Positions 16,957 through 26,481 of a stretch of 64,000 nt of DNA are shown in pieces. Under the pieces are notes generated by a model. It was not told the origin of the DNA and searched no databases. It was given only the letters and a program-made list of their open reading frames with translations. The stretch is from Streptomyces sp. DSM 15324 (GTDB taxonomy: Bacteria > Actinomycetota > Actinomycetes > Streptomycetales > Streptomycetaceae). Location of the stretch: positions 38,177 to 102,176 of the forward strand of contig NZ_KQ949042.1 in NCBI RefSeq assembly GCF_001514285.1. Reading direction: 5' to 3'. A program made the translations under genes and the position numbers. How positions within the stretch are numbered: position 1 is the first letter of the stretch; each line of letters begins with the position of its first letter.

Positions 16957-17126
16957 CACGACCTCCCGTTTACTACGGTAGGCAACTGACCGTGACGGCA
17001 CCAGGAGAATGGGCACATAGGGGGTCCCCGCGGGGCACACAATCGGCCAGAGTCGCCCGGCGTCCGAACGATCGTTTTCCAGGGCGAATCGCGTGGGGCG
17101 CGAGGTGTCGGATAGCGTTGCCGACC

Positions 17127-17798
17127 ATGCGTCTCGTCATCGCCCGGTGCTCCGTCGACTACGCCGGCCGGCTCACCGCCCATCTCCCCTCCGCCCCCCG
17201 TCTCATCCTGGTCAAGGCGGACGGCAGCGTCTCGATCCACGCGGACGACCGGGCCTACAAGCCCCTGAACTGGATGTCGCCGCCCTGCACGCTGAAGGAG
17301 GGCACCGGTGACGAGGAAGGCGTCTGGACCGTCGTCAACAAGGGCGGGGAGAAACTCATCATCACGATGGAGGAGATCCTCCACGACTCGTCGCACGAAC
17401 TGGGCGTCGATCCGGGCCTGATCAAGGACGGCGTGGAAGCACACCTCCAGGAGCTGCTCGCCGACCGCATCGAGACCCTCGGCGAGGGCTACACCCTCAT
17501 CCGCCGTGAGTACATGACGGCCATCGGCCCGGTCGACATCCTGTGCCGGGACGCGGCGGGGCAGACCGTCGCGGTCGAGATCAAGCGGCGCGGCGAGATC
17601 GACGGCGTGGAGCAGCTCACGCGCTATCTGGAGCTGTTGAACCGCGACCCGCATCTCGCCCCGGTCCGCGGCGTCTTCGCCGCGCAGGAGATCAAACCGC
17701 AGGCGCGCGTCCTCGCGACCGACCGCGGCATCGGCTGCCAGGTCCTGGACTACGACGCCCTGCGCGGCATCGAGGACGACAAGCTGCGGCTGTTCTGA
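17127..17798 (+). CDS. nucS: NucS/EndoMS mismatch-specific endonuclease
   Basis: A 223-residue protein matching actinobacterial NucS (SCO5388 in S. coelicolor) in length and sequence. The N-terminal DNA-binding/dimer domain (RLVIARCSVDYAGRL) is followed by the nuclease domain with the catalytic Asp of GPVDILCRD, the Glu/Lys of VEIKRR, and the GVEQLTRYLELLNRD helix. NucS cleaves both strands at mismatches and replaces MutS-MutL repair in Actinobacteria, acting with the beta clamp. The last residues DDKLRLF resemble a clamp-binding tail. It is divergent from the SCO5389-like gene and followed by a strong terminator. Confidence 0.95.
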   Translation: MRLVIARCSVDYAGRLTAHLPSAPRLILVKADGSVSIHADDRAYKPLNWMSPPCTLKEGTGDEEGVWTVVNKGGEKLIITMEEILHDSSHELGVDPGLIKDGVEAHLQELLADRIETLGEGYTLIRREYMTAIGPVDILCRDAAGQTVAVEIKRRGEIDGVEQLTRYLELLNRDPHLAPVRGVFAAQEIKPQARVLATDRGIGCQVLDYDALRGIEDDKLRLF

Positions 17799-17814
17799 GG
17801 ACGGTCGTACGAGG

Positions 17815-17852
17815 CCGAGGGCCGGGTTCCTGGGGAGGAACCCGGCCCTCGG
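17815..17852. terminator. Perfect 16-bp hairpin between nucS and a convergent gene
   Basis: A perfect 16-base inverted repeat (17815-17830 with 17837-17852) with a 6-base loop, between the 3' ends of nucS and the convergent ATPase gene. The strongest hairpin in this part of the window; likely bidirectional. Confidence 0.8.
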
Positions 17853-17869
17853 TCGTGCCCGGGGGTGCC

Positions 17870-20383
17870 TCAGATCACCGTCCCGGAGGAGGACGAGGAG
17901 AGGGAGGAGGCGGAGTCCGCCGAGCTCGGCGACACCGGGACGCTGGAGCTGGTGCCGCTGGCCGAGGTGCCGGAGGACGGGGAGTCGCTCGGGGTGGTGG
18001 GCGTCGTCTCGGACGCGGACGGCGAGGGCGACGACGAGCCGCCGGAGCCCGAGCTGCTCGATGCCGACGGCCCCGGCGTCGAGGACGTCGAGTGCGACGG
18101 TGAGGGGGACGTGGACCGCGACGGCGACGGCGAGCCGCCCCCGGTCGACCCCGTCGAGCCGCTCTCCGTCGCCGACGGCGACTCCGACGGTGTCGGGTCG
18201 TCCGAGGTCCCCATCGTCCCGTCCGGCCCCGGGTCCGTGGGCCGGCTGGTCGCCGCGCCCGTGTCGCCGGTGCCGGTGTCGGCGCCCGGGGTGTCGGAGC
18301 CGACGCCGTCGTCGAGGCCGGTGCTGGCGGAGGGGTTGACGCCGCCTCGGTCGGCGGGGTCCCCGGCGTCGTTGTTGGAGGTCGCGCCGAGCGTGACGAC
18401 CGTACCGAGGACGGCGACGAGGAGCGCGCCCGCGCCGGCCGCGACGAGGTTGCGCTTGGCGAGGCCCTTGAGGCCGCCCCGGCGCCGGGGCTGCGGGGCC
18501 GGGGCGCGCGGCGGGGTCACCGCGCGGTGGGCGACGGTCCGGGCCTCCGGCGGATAGGTCGGCAGCGCCGCCTGGATGCCGCGCGGCGGGGACACGGGCT
18601 CCTCGGGGCGGGCTGCGGGCACCTCCTCGCCGAGCGTCGCGGCGGCGAGGCCCGGTACGTCCCCGGAGGCGTCGGCGACCAGGGCGAGGGCGCGGCGGCC
18701 GGCGACGGTGCCGCGCTTGTCGGTGAGGGCGCCGCGCAGCCCGAGGGAGGCCTCGAGTTCGGAGCGGGCCCGGTCGAGGTCCCCGCCGCACAGGGCGAGG
18801 ACGCCGAGTTCGTGGTGGAAGTAGGCGCGGTCGGCGGACCGTCCGGCCAGCCGGGCCGCCTCGGCGCCCTCGTGCAGGGCGCTCTCCCAGGCGCTCCAGT
18901 GCAGTCCGGCGGCGAACGCGGGCGCCGCGGCGCGGGCGAGGCCGACCGCGGTGGCCTCCTCGTCCTCGGCGGGCGGGGTGGTCGTGGGCACCACGCGGGC
19001 GAGGGCGGTGAGGACGGCGTCCGCCTCGGCGCAGACCCGTTCGGGGGTGACCGAGGGGTGCCCGGCCCACCAGGCGTAGTGCTGGGCGGCGGCCGCGGCG
19101 CGGGCCTCGATGTCGTCGTCGTATCCGGCGGCCTCCAGCTGGGTCTGGATGCCGGCGGCGAGCCGGTAGCGGACGCCGACCGGGGAGACGAGTCCGCAGG
19201 CGACGAGTTCGCCGAGCGCGGCGTCGGCGTGGGTGTCGCCGACCAGGGCGGGCAGGTGGGCCTGGTGCGGGACCTCGCCGTCGAGGGCGACGGCGAAGCG
19301 CAGGGTGGCGCGGGCGGAGGCGCTGAGCCGTGCGGCGAGCAGCGGGGCGGGCGCGGCGGCCTCGCCGAGGGAGGGCAGGGGTATCTCCTCGGCTTCACCG
19401 GCCCCGGCGTCGATGGGGGCGGTGAGCGGGCGGGCGTCCTCGAACACGCCGAACGCGTCCACGGCGTCCACGTCCGCGCGGAGCTGGTCGCGCTGCCGCA
19501 GCAGGGCGCCGGCCTGGACGAAACGCAGCGGCAGGCCCTCGGACTCGAACCAGAGGTCACCGGCCCAGTTGGCCTCCTCCTCGGTGAGGGCGCGGCCCAC
19601 GGCCCGCTCGATGACGTCCACGCCGGCGGCGCGGTCGAGGCCGCTGAGGACGACCTCCTCGACGGCGGAGTCGGCGGAGGGCAGCGGGGTGTCGGGGGTG
19701 GCGCCGAGCAGGAAGGCGCACTCGGGGGTGGCGTCCAGGAGGTCGTCGAGGAGCGCGCCGCCGAAGGCGAGGTCGTCGACGACCACGACCGCGCCGATCT
19801 CGCGGACGAGGGTGCGCAGTTCCTCGGGGTCGGGGCGGTGCCGGTCGGCGTCGTGGACGGTGTGGAAGAGGTCGTGGAGGAGTTCGGCCGGGGTGCGGCC
19901 GTAGCCGGAGAGCCGGACGACGCCGTCGGGGGCGAGGTCCTCGCAGTCCTCGGCGACCAGGTCGAGGAGGCTGGTGCGGCCGGAGCCGGAGGGCCCGGTG
20001 AGGCGGACGGAACGGCCGCGGGCGAGCAGGCGCACGAGCTGTTCGCGTTCGTCCTGGCGGCCCAGCAGGGGCTGTTCCGGCCGGGCGGGTCCGGCCGGGG
20101 CGGGCGGCCGGGCGGCCAGCTCGTCGTACTCGGCGCGTTCCTCGGCGGACCGCTTGGCGGGGCGGCCGGGGCGCTCGGTGGGCGGGCAGAGCTCGATCTC
20201 GCTGCCGTCCACCGGGTTGACCGTGAGCAGGTGGTCGCCGGCGACCACCCGGACCGTGCGGGCGGGTCCGGGGGCGTGCGCGCCGAAGTCGGGCGTGAGG
20301 GGGTCCCTGGGCGGGCGGGGGCGCGGCGCGCGGCCGTCGTCCTCGTGACCGTACTCCTCGGGCCCCTGGTTCGTCGGGTCCAT
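17870..20383 (-). CDS. Membrane-anchored AAA/STAND-like ATP-binding protein with Ser/Thr-rich exterior tail
   Basis: An 837-residue protein. After a charged N-terminus (about 1-105) comes an ATPase module: P-loop GPSGSGRTS near residue 127 and Walker-B-like VVVVDDLAF near 200. A helical region resembling TPR-like repeats (about 330-580) follows, then one transmembrane helix (about 655-680, GAGALLVAVLGTVVTL). The last ~150 residues are almost only Ser, Thr, Pro, Gly and Asp, as in cell-wall-spanning or O-mannosylated tails. The topology implies a cytoplasmic ATPase signalling to, or anchored in, the envelope. Conserved in Streptomyces next to nucS; role unknown. Confidence 0.75.
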   Translation of the reverse strand: MDPTNQGPEEYGHEDDGRAPRPRPPRDPLTPDFGAHAPGPARTVRVVAGDHLLTVNPVDGSEIELCPPTERPGRPAKRSAEERAEYDELAARPPAPAGPARPEQPLLGRQDEREQLVRLLARGRSVRLTGPSGSGRTSLLDLVAEDCEDLAPDGVVRLSGYGRTPAELLHDLFHTVHDADRHRPDPEELRTLVREIGAVVVVDDLAFGGALLDDLLDATPECAFLLGATPDTPLPSADSAVEEVVLSGLDRAAGVDVIERAVGRALTEEEANWAGDLWFESEGLPLRFVQAGALLRQRDQLRADVDAVDAFGVFEDARPLTAPIDAGAGEAEEIPLPSLGEAAAPAPLLAARLSASARATLRFAVALDGEVPHQAHLPALVGDTHADAALGELVACGLVSPVGVRYRLAAGIQTQLEAAGYDDDIEARAAAAAQHYAWWAGHPSVTPERVCAEADAVLTALARVVPTTTPPAEDEEATAVGLARAAAPAFAAGLHWSAWESALHEGAEAARLAGRSADRAYFHHELGVLALCGGDLDRARSELEASLGLRGALTDKRGTVAGRRALALVADASGDVPGLAAATLGEEVPAARPEEPVSPPRGIQAALPTYPPEARTVAHRAVTPPRAPAPQPRRRGGLKGLAKRNLVAAGAGALLVAVLGTVVTLGATSNNDAGDPADRGGVNPSASTGLDDGVGSDTPGADTGTGDTGAATSRPTDPGPDGTMGTSDDPTPSESPSATESGSTGSTGGGSPSPSRSTSPSPSHSTSSTPGPSASSSSGSGGSSSPSPSASETTPTTPSDSPSSGTSASGTSSSVPVSPSSADSASSLSSSSSGTVI

Positions 20384-20633
20384 GGGTTATAGCCCCCCAA
20401 GAGCGTCGTGTGGCGGTAGCCCCTCCCGGCCTCGCTGCACACTGCGCTGTCGCTTCTGGTCCGGTGCCCGCTCGGTAGAGGGCCGAGGGCGGCGGGCAGA
20501 CGAACCGTAAACCTTGGCCCAGTATCCACGACAGTCCGGGGTGCCGCCCGGCCCGAGACGTCACGGTCCGGTGAGGATTGGTGCCCGCCGTACGTTTCGC
20601 CGCAGGTGGGCCCCCGGTCCGGGGCGGTCGCGG

Positions 20634-20957
20634 TCAGACCCGGGGCAGGGACTCCACGCCGATGCCGCCCTCGATGGCGAGGATGCGGTGCAGCCGGGTG
20701 GCCACCAGCAGGCGCTGCATCTGCGGGGGTACGCCGCGCAGCACCAGGCGGCGGCCGCAGCGGCCGGCCCGTCGGTGGACGCCCATGATGACGCCGAGTC
20801 CGGTGGCGTCCCAGGAGTCCAGTTCGGACAGGTCGAGCACCAGGTCGCCGACGCCGTCGTCCACGGCCGTGTGCAGGGCCGTGCGGGCGTCCGCCGCGCT
20901 GCGCACGTCGAGGCGGCCCCCGACGACCAGCTCGATGTGGTCGCCCCTGATGTGCAT
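20634..20957 (-). CDS. STAS-domain anti-anti-sigma factor
   Basis: A 107-residue SpoIIAA/BldG-like STAS protein. The phosphorylation-loop region reads LDLSELDSWDATGLGVIM, where the Thr of DATG would take the place of the phospho-acceptor Ser. Its N-terminal strand (IELVVGGRLDVRSA) and C-terminal LVLRGVPPQMQRLL helix are typical. Such proteins free sigma factors by binding anti-sigma kinases when unphosphorylated. No kinase gene lies beside it, so its partner must be elsewhere. Confidence 0.85.
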   Translation of the reverse strand: MHIRGDHIELVVGGRLDVRSAADARTALHTAVDDGVGDLVLDLSELDSWDATGLGVIMGVHRRAGRCGRRLVLRGVPPQMQRLLVATRLHRILAIEGGIGVESLPRV

Positions 20958-21391
20958 AGCGCTCCCCTAAGCGTGCGTCTCGTGCTCCGCGGTGTGATGT
21001 CCGGTGTTGCATGCTCTGACTGCGCGAAGCGGTCGGAGGTTGCCGTCTGTGAGCGAACCGATACCGAATTCACCCGCAGGGGTGAGACCCCTGGGGCCTG
21101 TGCGGTTTCGGCGCTTGGAGTAAGCCCTGCCCGCTCTCGCCTCGGATGTCACCGGCGTCAACCATCCGGCGCATTCGCCGTAGGGCTCACGTATGGCTCT
21201 CGGCCGGAGATTAGCGCTCGTGGGGCGCTGTGCGACCGGTTAGTAACGCGTCTCACGTCTCACGGCGTGAGACACCGGTCACGTCGTCAATTCCTGTCCG
21301 ATTCAAGCCTATTCGCACCGTTTGGATCTTCGTGGGTCGACGTGACCGAGCGAACGGAGGCGGACCGGCCGGGACGGTCTAGATTGGCGGC
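20958..21391. other. 434-base divergent intergenic region
   Basis: This interval separates the STAS gene and the divergent adenosyltransferase gene and should hold both promoters. I see no convincing gene. It contains a perfect 7-base inverted repeat (GTCTCAC at 21257-21263, GTGAGAC at 21267-21273) preceded by a further CTCAC copy, a possible operator. A TAGATT element ends about 12 bases before ATG 21392 and could be a -10 box giving a very short leader. Confidence 0.4.
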
Positions 21392-21964
21392 ATGGTCAAT
21401 CTGACGCGCATCTACACCAGGACCGGGGACCAGGGCACGACCAACCTCGGCGACATGAGCCGGGTCGCCAAGACCGACCTCAGGATCGCGGCGTACGCCG
21501 ACGTCAACGAGGCGAACGCCGTCATCGGCACGGCGATCGCGCTGGGCGGCCTGCCGGAGGAGGTCGTCGCGGTCCTCACCCGGGTCCAGAACGACCTGTT
21601 CGACGTGGGCGCGGACCTGTCGACGCCGGTGGTGGAGAACCCGCCGTTCCCGCCGCTGCGGGTCGAGCAGTTCTACGTCGACCGGCTGGAGGCCGACTGC
21701 GACCTCTTCAACGAGCGGCTGGAGAAGCTCCGCTCGTTCATCCTCCCCGGCGGCACCCCGGGCGCCGCCCTCCTCCACCAGGCCTGCACGGTCGTCCGCC
21801 GCGCCGAACGCTCCACGTGGGCCGCCCTGGAGGCCCACGGCGAGAGCATGAACCCGCTGACGGCGACCTACCTCAACCGCCTGTCCGACCTGCTGTTCAT
21901 CCTCGCCCGCACGGCCAACAAGGACGCCGGGGACGTGCTCTGGGTACCGGGCGGGGAGCGCTGA
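21392..21964 (+). CDS. PduO-type ATP:cob(I)alamin adenosyltransferase
   Basis: A 190-residue member of the PduO/MMAB family. The N-terminal ATP-binding stretch TRIYTRTGDQGTTNL, the conserved DVNEANAVIG helix, the VQNDLFDVGADLSTP motif and RAERSTWAAL with LNRLSDLLFILAR are all present. It makes adenosylcobalamin, the cofactor of methylmalonyl-CoA mutase and of the glutamate mutase encoded at 34.1-35.9 kb. It is a housekeeping gene at this locus in Streptomyces, not part of the cluster, but its product is needed by it. Confidence 0.93.
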   Translation: MVNLTRIYTRTGDQGTTNLGDMSRVAKTDLRIAAYADVNEANAVIGTAIALGGLPEEVVAVLTRVQNDLFDVGADLSTPVVENPPFPPLRVEQFYVDRLEADCDLFNERLEKLRSFILPGGTPGAALLHQACTVVRRAERSTWAALEAHGESMNPLTATYLNRLSDLLFILARTANKDAGDVLWVPGGER

Positions 21965-21970
21965 CACCCC

Positions 21971-22240
21971 TCACAGGCGTCGATAGATCTCCCTGCGGCG
22001 CCCCACCTCGACTACCCGGATGACGAGTTTGCCGTCGTCGATGACGTAGGCGATCCGGTAGGCCCCGACGCCCAGGCGGTACAGGTCGTCATGGCCCGAC
22101 AGCTTCTTCACGTCGGCATCGTCGCGACAGGGGTCGTCGCCCAGGCGGCTGAGGGCGTGCAGGATGCGCAACGCCGTCGTCTGGTCGACCGCCTGCCACT
22201 GTCGGCGCGCCTCAGTGGTGAACTCGAAGGCGTACTTCAC
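21971..22240 (-). CDS. RelE/ParE-family toxin-like protein
   Basis: An 89-residue protein with the RelE/ParE fold signature: TTEARRQWQAVDQ, a DPCRDDADVKKLSGHDDLYRL strand pair, the GAYRIAYVIDDGKLVIRV core strands and a basic tail (GRRREIYRRL). The basic and aromatic residues typical of ribosome-dependent RelE nucleases (R61, Y86) seem kept. GTG 22240 overlaps the stop of an antitoxin frame by GTGA, the usual antitoxin-toxin coupling. The antitoxin itself is truncated, so the toxin is probably weakly expressed or inactive. Confidence 0.75.
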   Translation of the reverse strand: MKYAFEFTTEARRQWQAVDQTTALRILHALSRLGDDPCRDDADVKKLSGHDDLYRLGVGAYRIAYVIDDGKLVIRVVEVGRRREIYRRL

Positions 22241-22308
22241 GCGACACCGGCCGCTGAGCCGTCCGATGGCGGACCGAAGATGTCGGCGAGCACGTCCGCC
22301 AAGGTGGC
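22237..22308 (-). pseudogene. Antitoxin remnant (C-terminal fragment)
   Basis: The minus frame overlapping the toxin start reads ATLADVLADIFGPPSDGS and then a stop at 22237. That is the kind of C-terminus found in Phd/YefM-type antitoxins. Upstream of about 22310 the frame turns into reverse-strand noise, because the plus strand there encodes a histidine-kinase fragment. The 5' part, with DNA-binding region and start codon, is therefore missing. The breakpoint is placed by eye. Confidence 0.5.
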
Positions 22309-22779
22309 ACAGCGTCGACGGGCTCGCGGAGACGCGGCGGCTGATCGGCATCCTGCGCGACGGCGGCGGGGAGCGGGAGCCCGCCGCGACACCCACCCTC
22401 GACGGCCTGGCCGCGCTCGTCGAGGGCGCCCGCGCCAACGGCCTCGACGTCCGCCTGGACTCCGCTCCCGGCCGGGTTCCGGTGCCGGTCGAGCTCGCCG
22501 CCTACCGGATCGTCCAGGAGTCGCCGACCAACGCCCTCAAGCACGCCTGCCCGGGCCGGGTGGCCGTGTCCCTGGGCCGCCGGGACGGTGTCCTCGACGT
22601 GCGCGTGGGCAGCCCGTACGGCCACCGGGACGGTGGTCCGCGCGCCCCCGGATCCGGGGCGGGGCTCGTGGGGATGCGGGAGCGGGCTGCGCTGCTCGGC
22701 GGCACCTTCGAGGCCGGGCCCGAGCGCCCTGTGGACCGTACGCGCCGCACTCCCCCTCACCGAAGGAGACCCTCCGTGA
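22309..22779 (+). pseudogene. Histidine kinase fragment (5'-truncated, frameshifted)
   Basis: The plus strand from about 22309 encodes the C-terminal half of a NarX/DesK-type sensor kinase: a DGLAETRRLIGILRD helix, a HATPase N-box (AAYRIVQESPTNALKHA), and a GSGAGLVGMRERAALLGG G-box. The dimerisation His and sensor region are missing. Near 22725 the frame shifts, because the natural ending (WTVRAALPLTEGDPP) continues in another phase to a stop at 22779. Both lesions make it a pseudogene. It abuts the truncated antitoxin, so one deletion probably damaged both. Confidence 0.75.
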
Positions 22780-23437
22780 TCCGTGTACTCGTCGCCGAGG
22801 ACCAGTCCGCCGTCCGCGCGGGGCCGGTCCTCATCCTGCGCAGCGCGCCCGACATCGAGGTGGTCGCCGAGGCGGAGGACGGGGAGCGGGCGGTGGCGCC
22901 GGCCCGGGAGCTGCGGCCGGACGGGGTGCTGATGGATGTGCAGATGCCGCGGCTGGACGGGGTGGCGGCGACCCGTCAGGTGGTCGCGGAGGGGCTGGCG
23001 GACGTCCTGGTGCTGACCACCTTCGACCTCGACGCGTAGGTGTTCGGGGCGTTGCGGGCGGGGGCGGCCGGGTTTCTGCTGAAGAACACGGAGGCGGGGG
23101 ACCTGTTGACGGCGGTCCGCACGGTGGCCGGCGGCGAGGGGCTCATCGCCCCGCCGTGACGCGTCGGCTCATCGCCGAGTTCGCCGCCGGACCGGCGCGG
23201 CAGCCGACGGCCGACCCCGCCGTCCTCGGCACCCTCCGGCGCATGGGCGAGGTGCTGGGCTGCCTCGGGGAGGGGCTGTCGAACGCGGGGATCGCCGAGC
23301 GGCTCGACAGGGCGGAGGCCACGGTCAAGACGCACGTCAGCCGTCTGCTGGGGAAGCTGGAACTGCGCAGCCGGGTCCAAGCCGCCGTGCTGGCGCAGGA
23401 GTTGGGGATCCAGCGGCCGCATCCGGAAGCCGCGTGA
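22776..23437 (+). pseudogene. NarL/LuxR-type response regulator, broken by a stop and a frameshift
   Basis: The receiver domain starts at GTG 22776 (VIRVLVAEDQ) and keeps the phospho-acceptor Asp in LMDVQMP. A TAG at 23037-23039 interrupts the TTFDLD stretch where relatives have a Tyr codon. The frame then continues (VFGALRAGAAGFLLK) until a single-base lesion near 23150 shifts it. The HTH (GLSNAGIAERLDRAEATVKTHVSRLL) follows in the new phase to 23437. It overlapped the kinase gene as in an intact operon. Two independent disabling changes argue for true decay rather than one sequencing error. Confidence 0.8.
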
Positions 23438-23452
23438 AGCCGTATACGAGAG

Positions 23453-23494
23453 TGGTCCAGACCTATTGACCCATGGTCCAGACCTTTCTATTCT
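23453..23494 (+). promoter_or_regulatory. Chitinase promoter with 12-bp direct repeats
   Basis: Two identical 12-base repeats (TGGTCCAGACCT at 23453-23464 and 23474-23485, 21 bases apart) overlap a -35 TTGACC (23466-23471) and a -10 TATTCT (23489-23494) with 17-base spacing. Direct repeats of this type are known from Streptomyces chitinase promoters, where they mediate chitin induction and glucose repression. Confidence 0.85.
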
Positions 23495-23554
23495 CGCGGC
23501 ACCGTGGGCGTGAAGGCTCAGTCACGCCCCCCAACTCCCCCTAGGAGGCGCAGC

Positions 23555-25375
<1,821 letters not shown>

Positions 25376-25397
25376 AGCGAGTGAAGCGAGTGAGCGA

Positions 25398-25844
25398 CTA
25401 GGCGACGTTGACGCGCTGTCCGGGCGGGGCTGCCTCCAGCCACGCGAGGAAACCGGTCAGCGCGTCCTCGCTCATCGCGAGTTCGAGGCGGACGCCCTGG
25501 TGGGAGCAGGCGAGGATCACCGCGTCGGACAGCAGGGCCAGCTCCTCCTCGCCCTCGGGGAGCCGGCGCCCGGCCACCTCGATCGAGGCGCGCTCCAGGA
25601 CCCGGCGCGGCCGGTAGGCGTACGAGAAGACGCGGTACCACTCGATGCGGTCGCCGTTGTAGCGGGCGACGCCGTAGCTCCAGCCCTTGCCGCTGGTGTC
25701 CGGTTTCTCGGGGACGTCCCAGCGCAGGGAACAGTCGAAGGTGCCGCCGGAGCGCTGGATGAGCCTGCGGCGCAGGCCGAAGACGAACAGCCCCAGCACC
25801 ACCAGGGCCACGACGATTCCGCACACAGTCAGAGCGAGGACCAT
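25398..25844 (-). CDS. DUF2550 membrane-anchored protein
   Basis: A 148-residue protein with one N-terminal transmembrane helix (about residues 4-24, LTVCGIVVALVVLGLFVF). A soluble PH-like beta domain follows, containing GGTFDCSLRWDVP, YGVARYNGDRIEWYRVFSY and the ALTGFLAWLEAAPPGQR C-terminal helix. This is the DUF2550 pattern, conserved just downstream of atpC in actinobacteria. ATG 25844 fits a GGAGG site nine bases upstream; GTG 25850 is also in frame. Function unknown. It is separated from atpC by a strong terminator. Confidence 0.82.
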   Translation of the reverse strand: MVLALTVCGIVVALVVLGLFVFGLRRRLIQRSGGTFDCSLRWDVPEKPDTSGKGWSYGVARYNGDRIEWYRVFSYAYRPRRVLERASIEVAGRRLPEGEEELALLSDAVILACSHQGVRLELAMSEDALTGFLAWLEAAPPGQRVNVA

Positions 25845-25912
25845 CGACACCGACCTCCTCGTCTCCTAGGTACCGAAATAGGTAACGGAACGGAAAAAAC
25901 ATCCATATCTGC

Positions 25913-25960
25913 CTCAGCCGCGGTCGGCTCCGGATTCCTCCGGTGCCGACCGCGGCTGAG
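25913..25960 (-). terminator. Terminator of the ATP synthase operon
   Basis: A perfect 16-base inverted repeat (25913-25928 with 25945-25960) starts 29 bases after the atpC stop. On the minus strand it is followed within 20 bases by a T6 run (25892-25897). This is the only hairpin in the window with a U-tract close by. Confidence 0.8.
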
Positions 25961-25988
25961 TGACGTCATACAGCTCCGCGCCGGGTTG

Positions 25989-26363
25989 TCAGCGCGATGC
26001 CGCCGCACGCAGGCGTACGTCCGCACGGCGTTCGGCGATCGCGTCGCCCTCCGCCTTCGCGCGCTCGAGCTCGCGCTCCTCGCGCTGGACGTCGATCTCG
26101 TCCGACAGCTCGGCGGTCTCGGCCAGCAGCGACAGCTTGTTGTCCGCGAACGAGATGAAACCGCCGTGCACCGCGGCGACGACCGTCCCGCCCTCACTCG
26201 TACGGATGGTCACCGGGCCCGACTCCAGCACACCGAGCAGCGGCTGGTGACCGGGCATGACGCCGATGTCGCCGGACGTGGTGCGCGCGACGACCAGGGT
26301 GGCCTCGCCGGACCAGACCTCTCGGTCGGCCGCGACCAGCGCGACGTGCAGCTCAGCAGCCAA
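25989..26363 (-). CDS. atpC: F1F0 ATP synthase epsilon subunit
   Basis: A 124-residue epsilon subunit of the F1 central stalk. The beta-sandwich (ELHVALVAADREVWSGEA, IGVMPGHQPLLGVL) and the short C-terminal helical domain (ELERAKAEGDAIAERR) are present. The start is a TTG at 26363 with an AGGAGCC site; this matches where the family begins. It is last in the operon, 118 bases after atpD, and that gap holds two hairpins. Epsilon links gamma to the c-ring and inhibits ATP hydrolysis. Confidence 0.95.
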   Translation of the reverse strand: MAAELHVALVAADREVWSGEATLVVARTTSGDIGVMPGHQPLLGVLESGPVTIRTSEGGTVVAAVHGGFISFADNKLSLLAETAELSDEIDVQREERELERAKAEGDAIAERRADVRLRAAASR

Positions 26364-26381
26364 GGTGGCTCCTCGGGTCAC

Positions 26382-26459
26382 CACCCGGCGGATCTGCCGG
26401 GTGTTGGTTACTAAGTCTAGTGGGCGTGGATGAGGGGGCGGGACGCGCCCGCCCCCTCA
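26382..26459 (-). promoter_or_regulatory. Two hairpins between atpD and atpC
   Basis: The atpD-atpC gap contains a perfect 12-base inverted repeat with a 5-base loop (26431-26459) and a perfect 8-base one with a 6-base loop (26382-26403) just before the atpC ribosome site. They may act as an attenuator, or as an RNA-processing or stability element tuning epsilon levels. They are too close to the coding sequence to be the operon end. Confidence 0.5.
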
Positions 26460-26481
26460 CACGTTCTCGGGCAGTCCGAGA

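Noticed and set aside
17865..20392. Plus-strand frames opposite the membrane-anchored ATPase gene
   Set aside because: They mirror the Ser/Thr-rich tail and GC-biased codons of the real minus-strand gene, which has clear ATPase motifs and a membrane helix.
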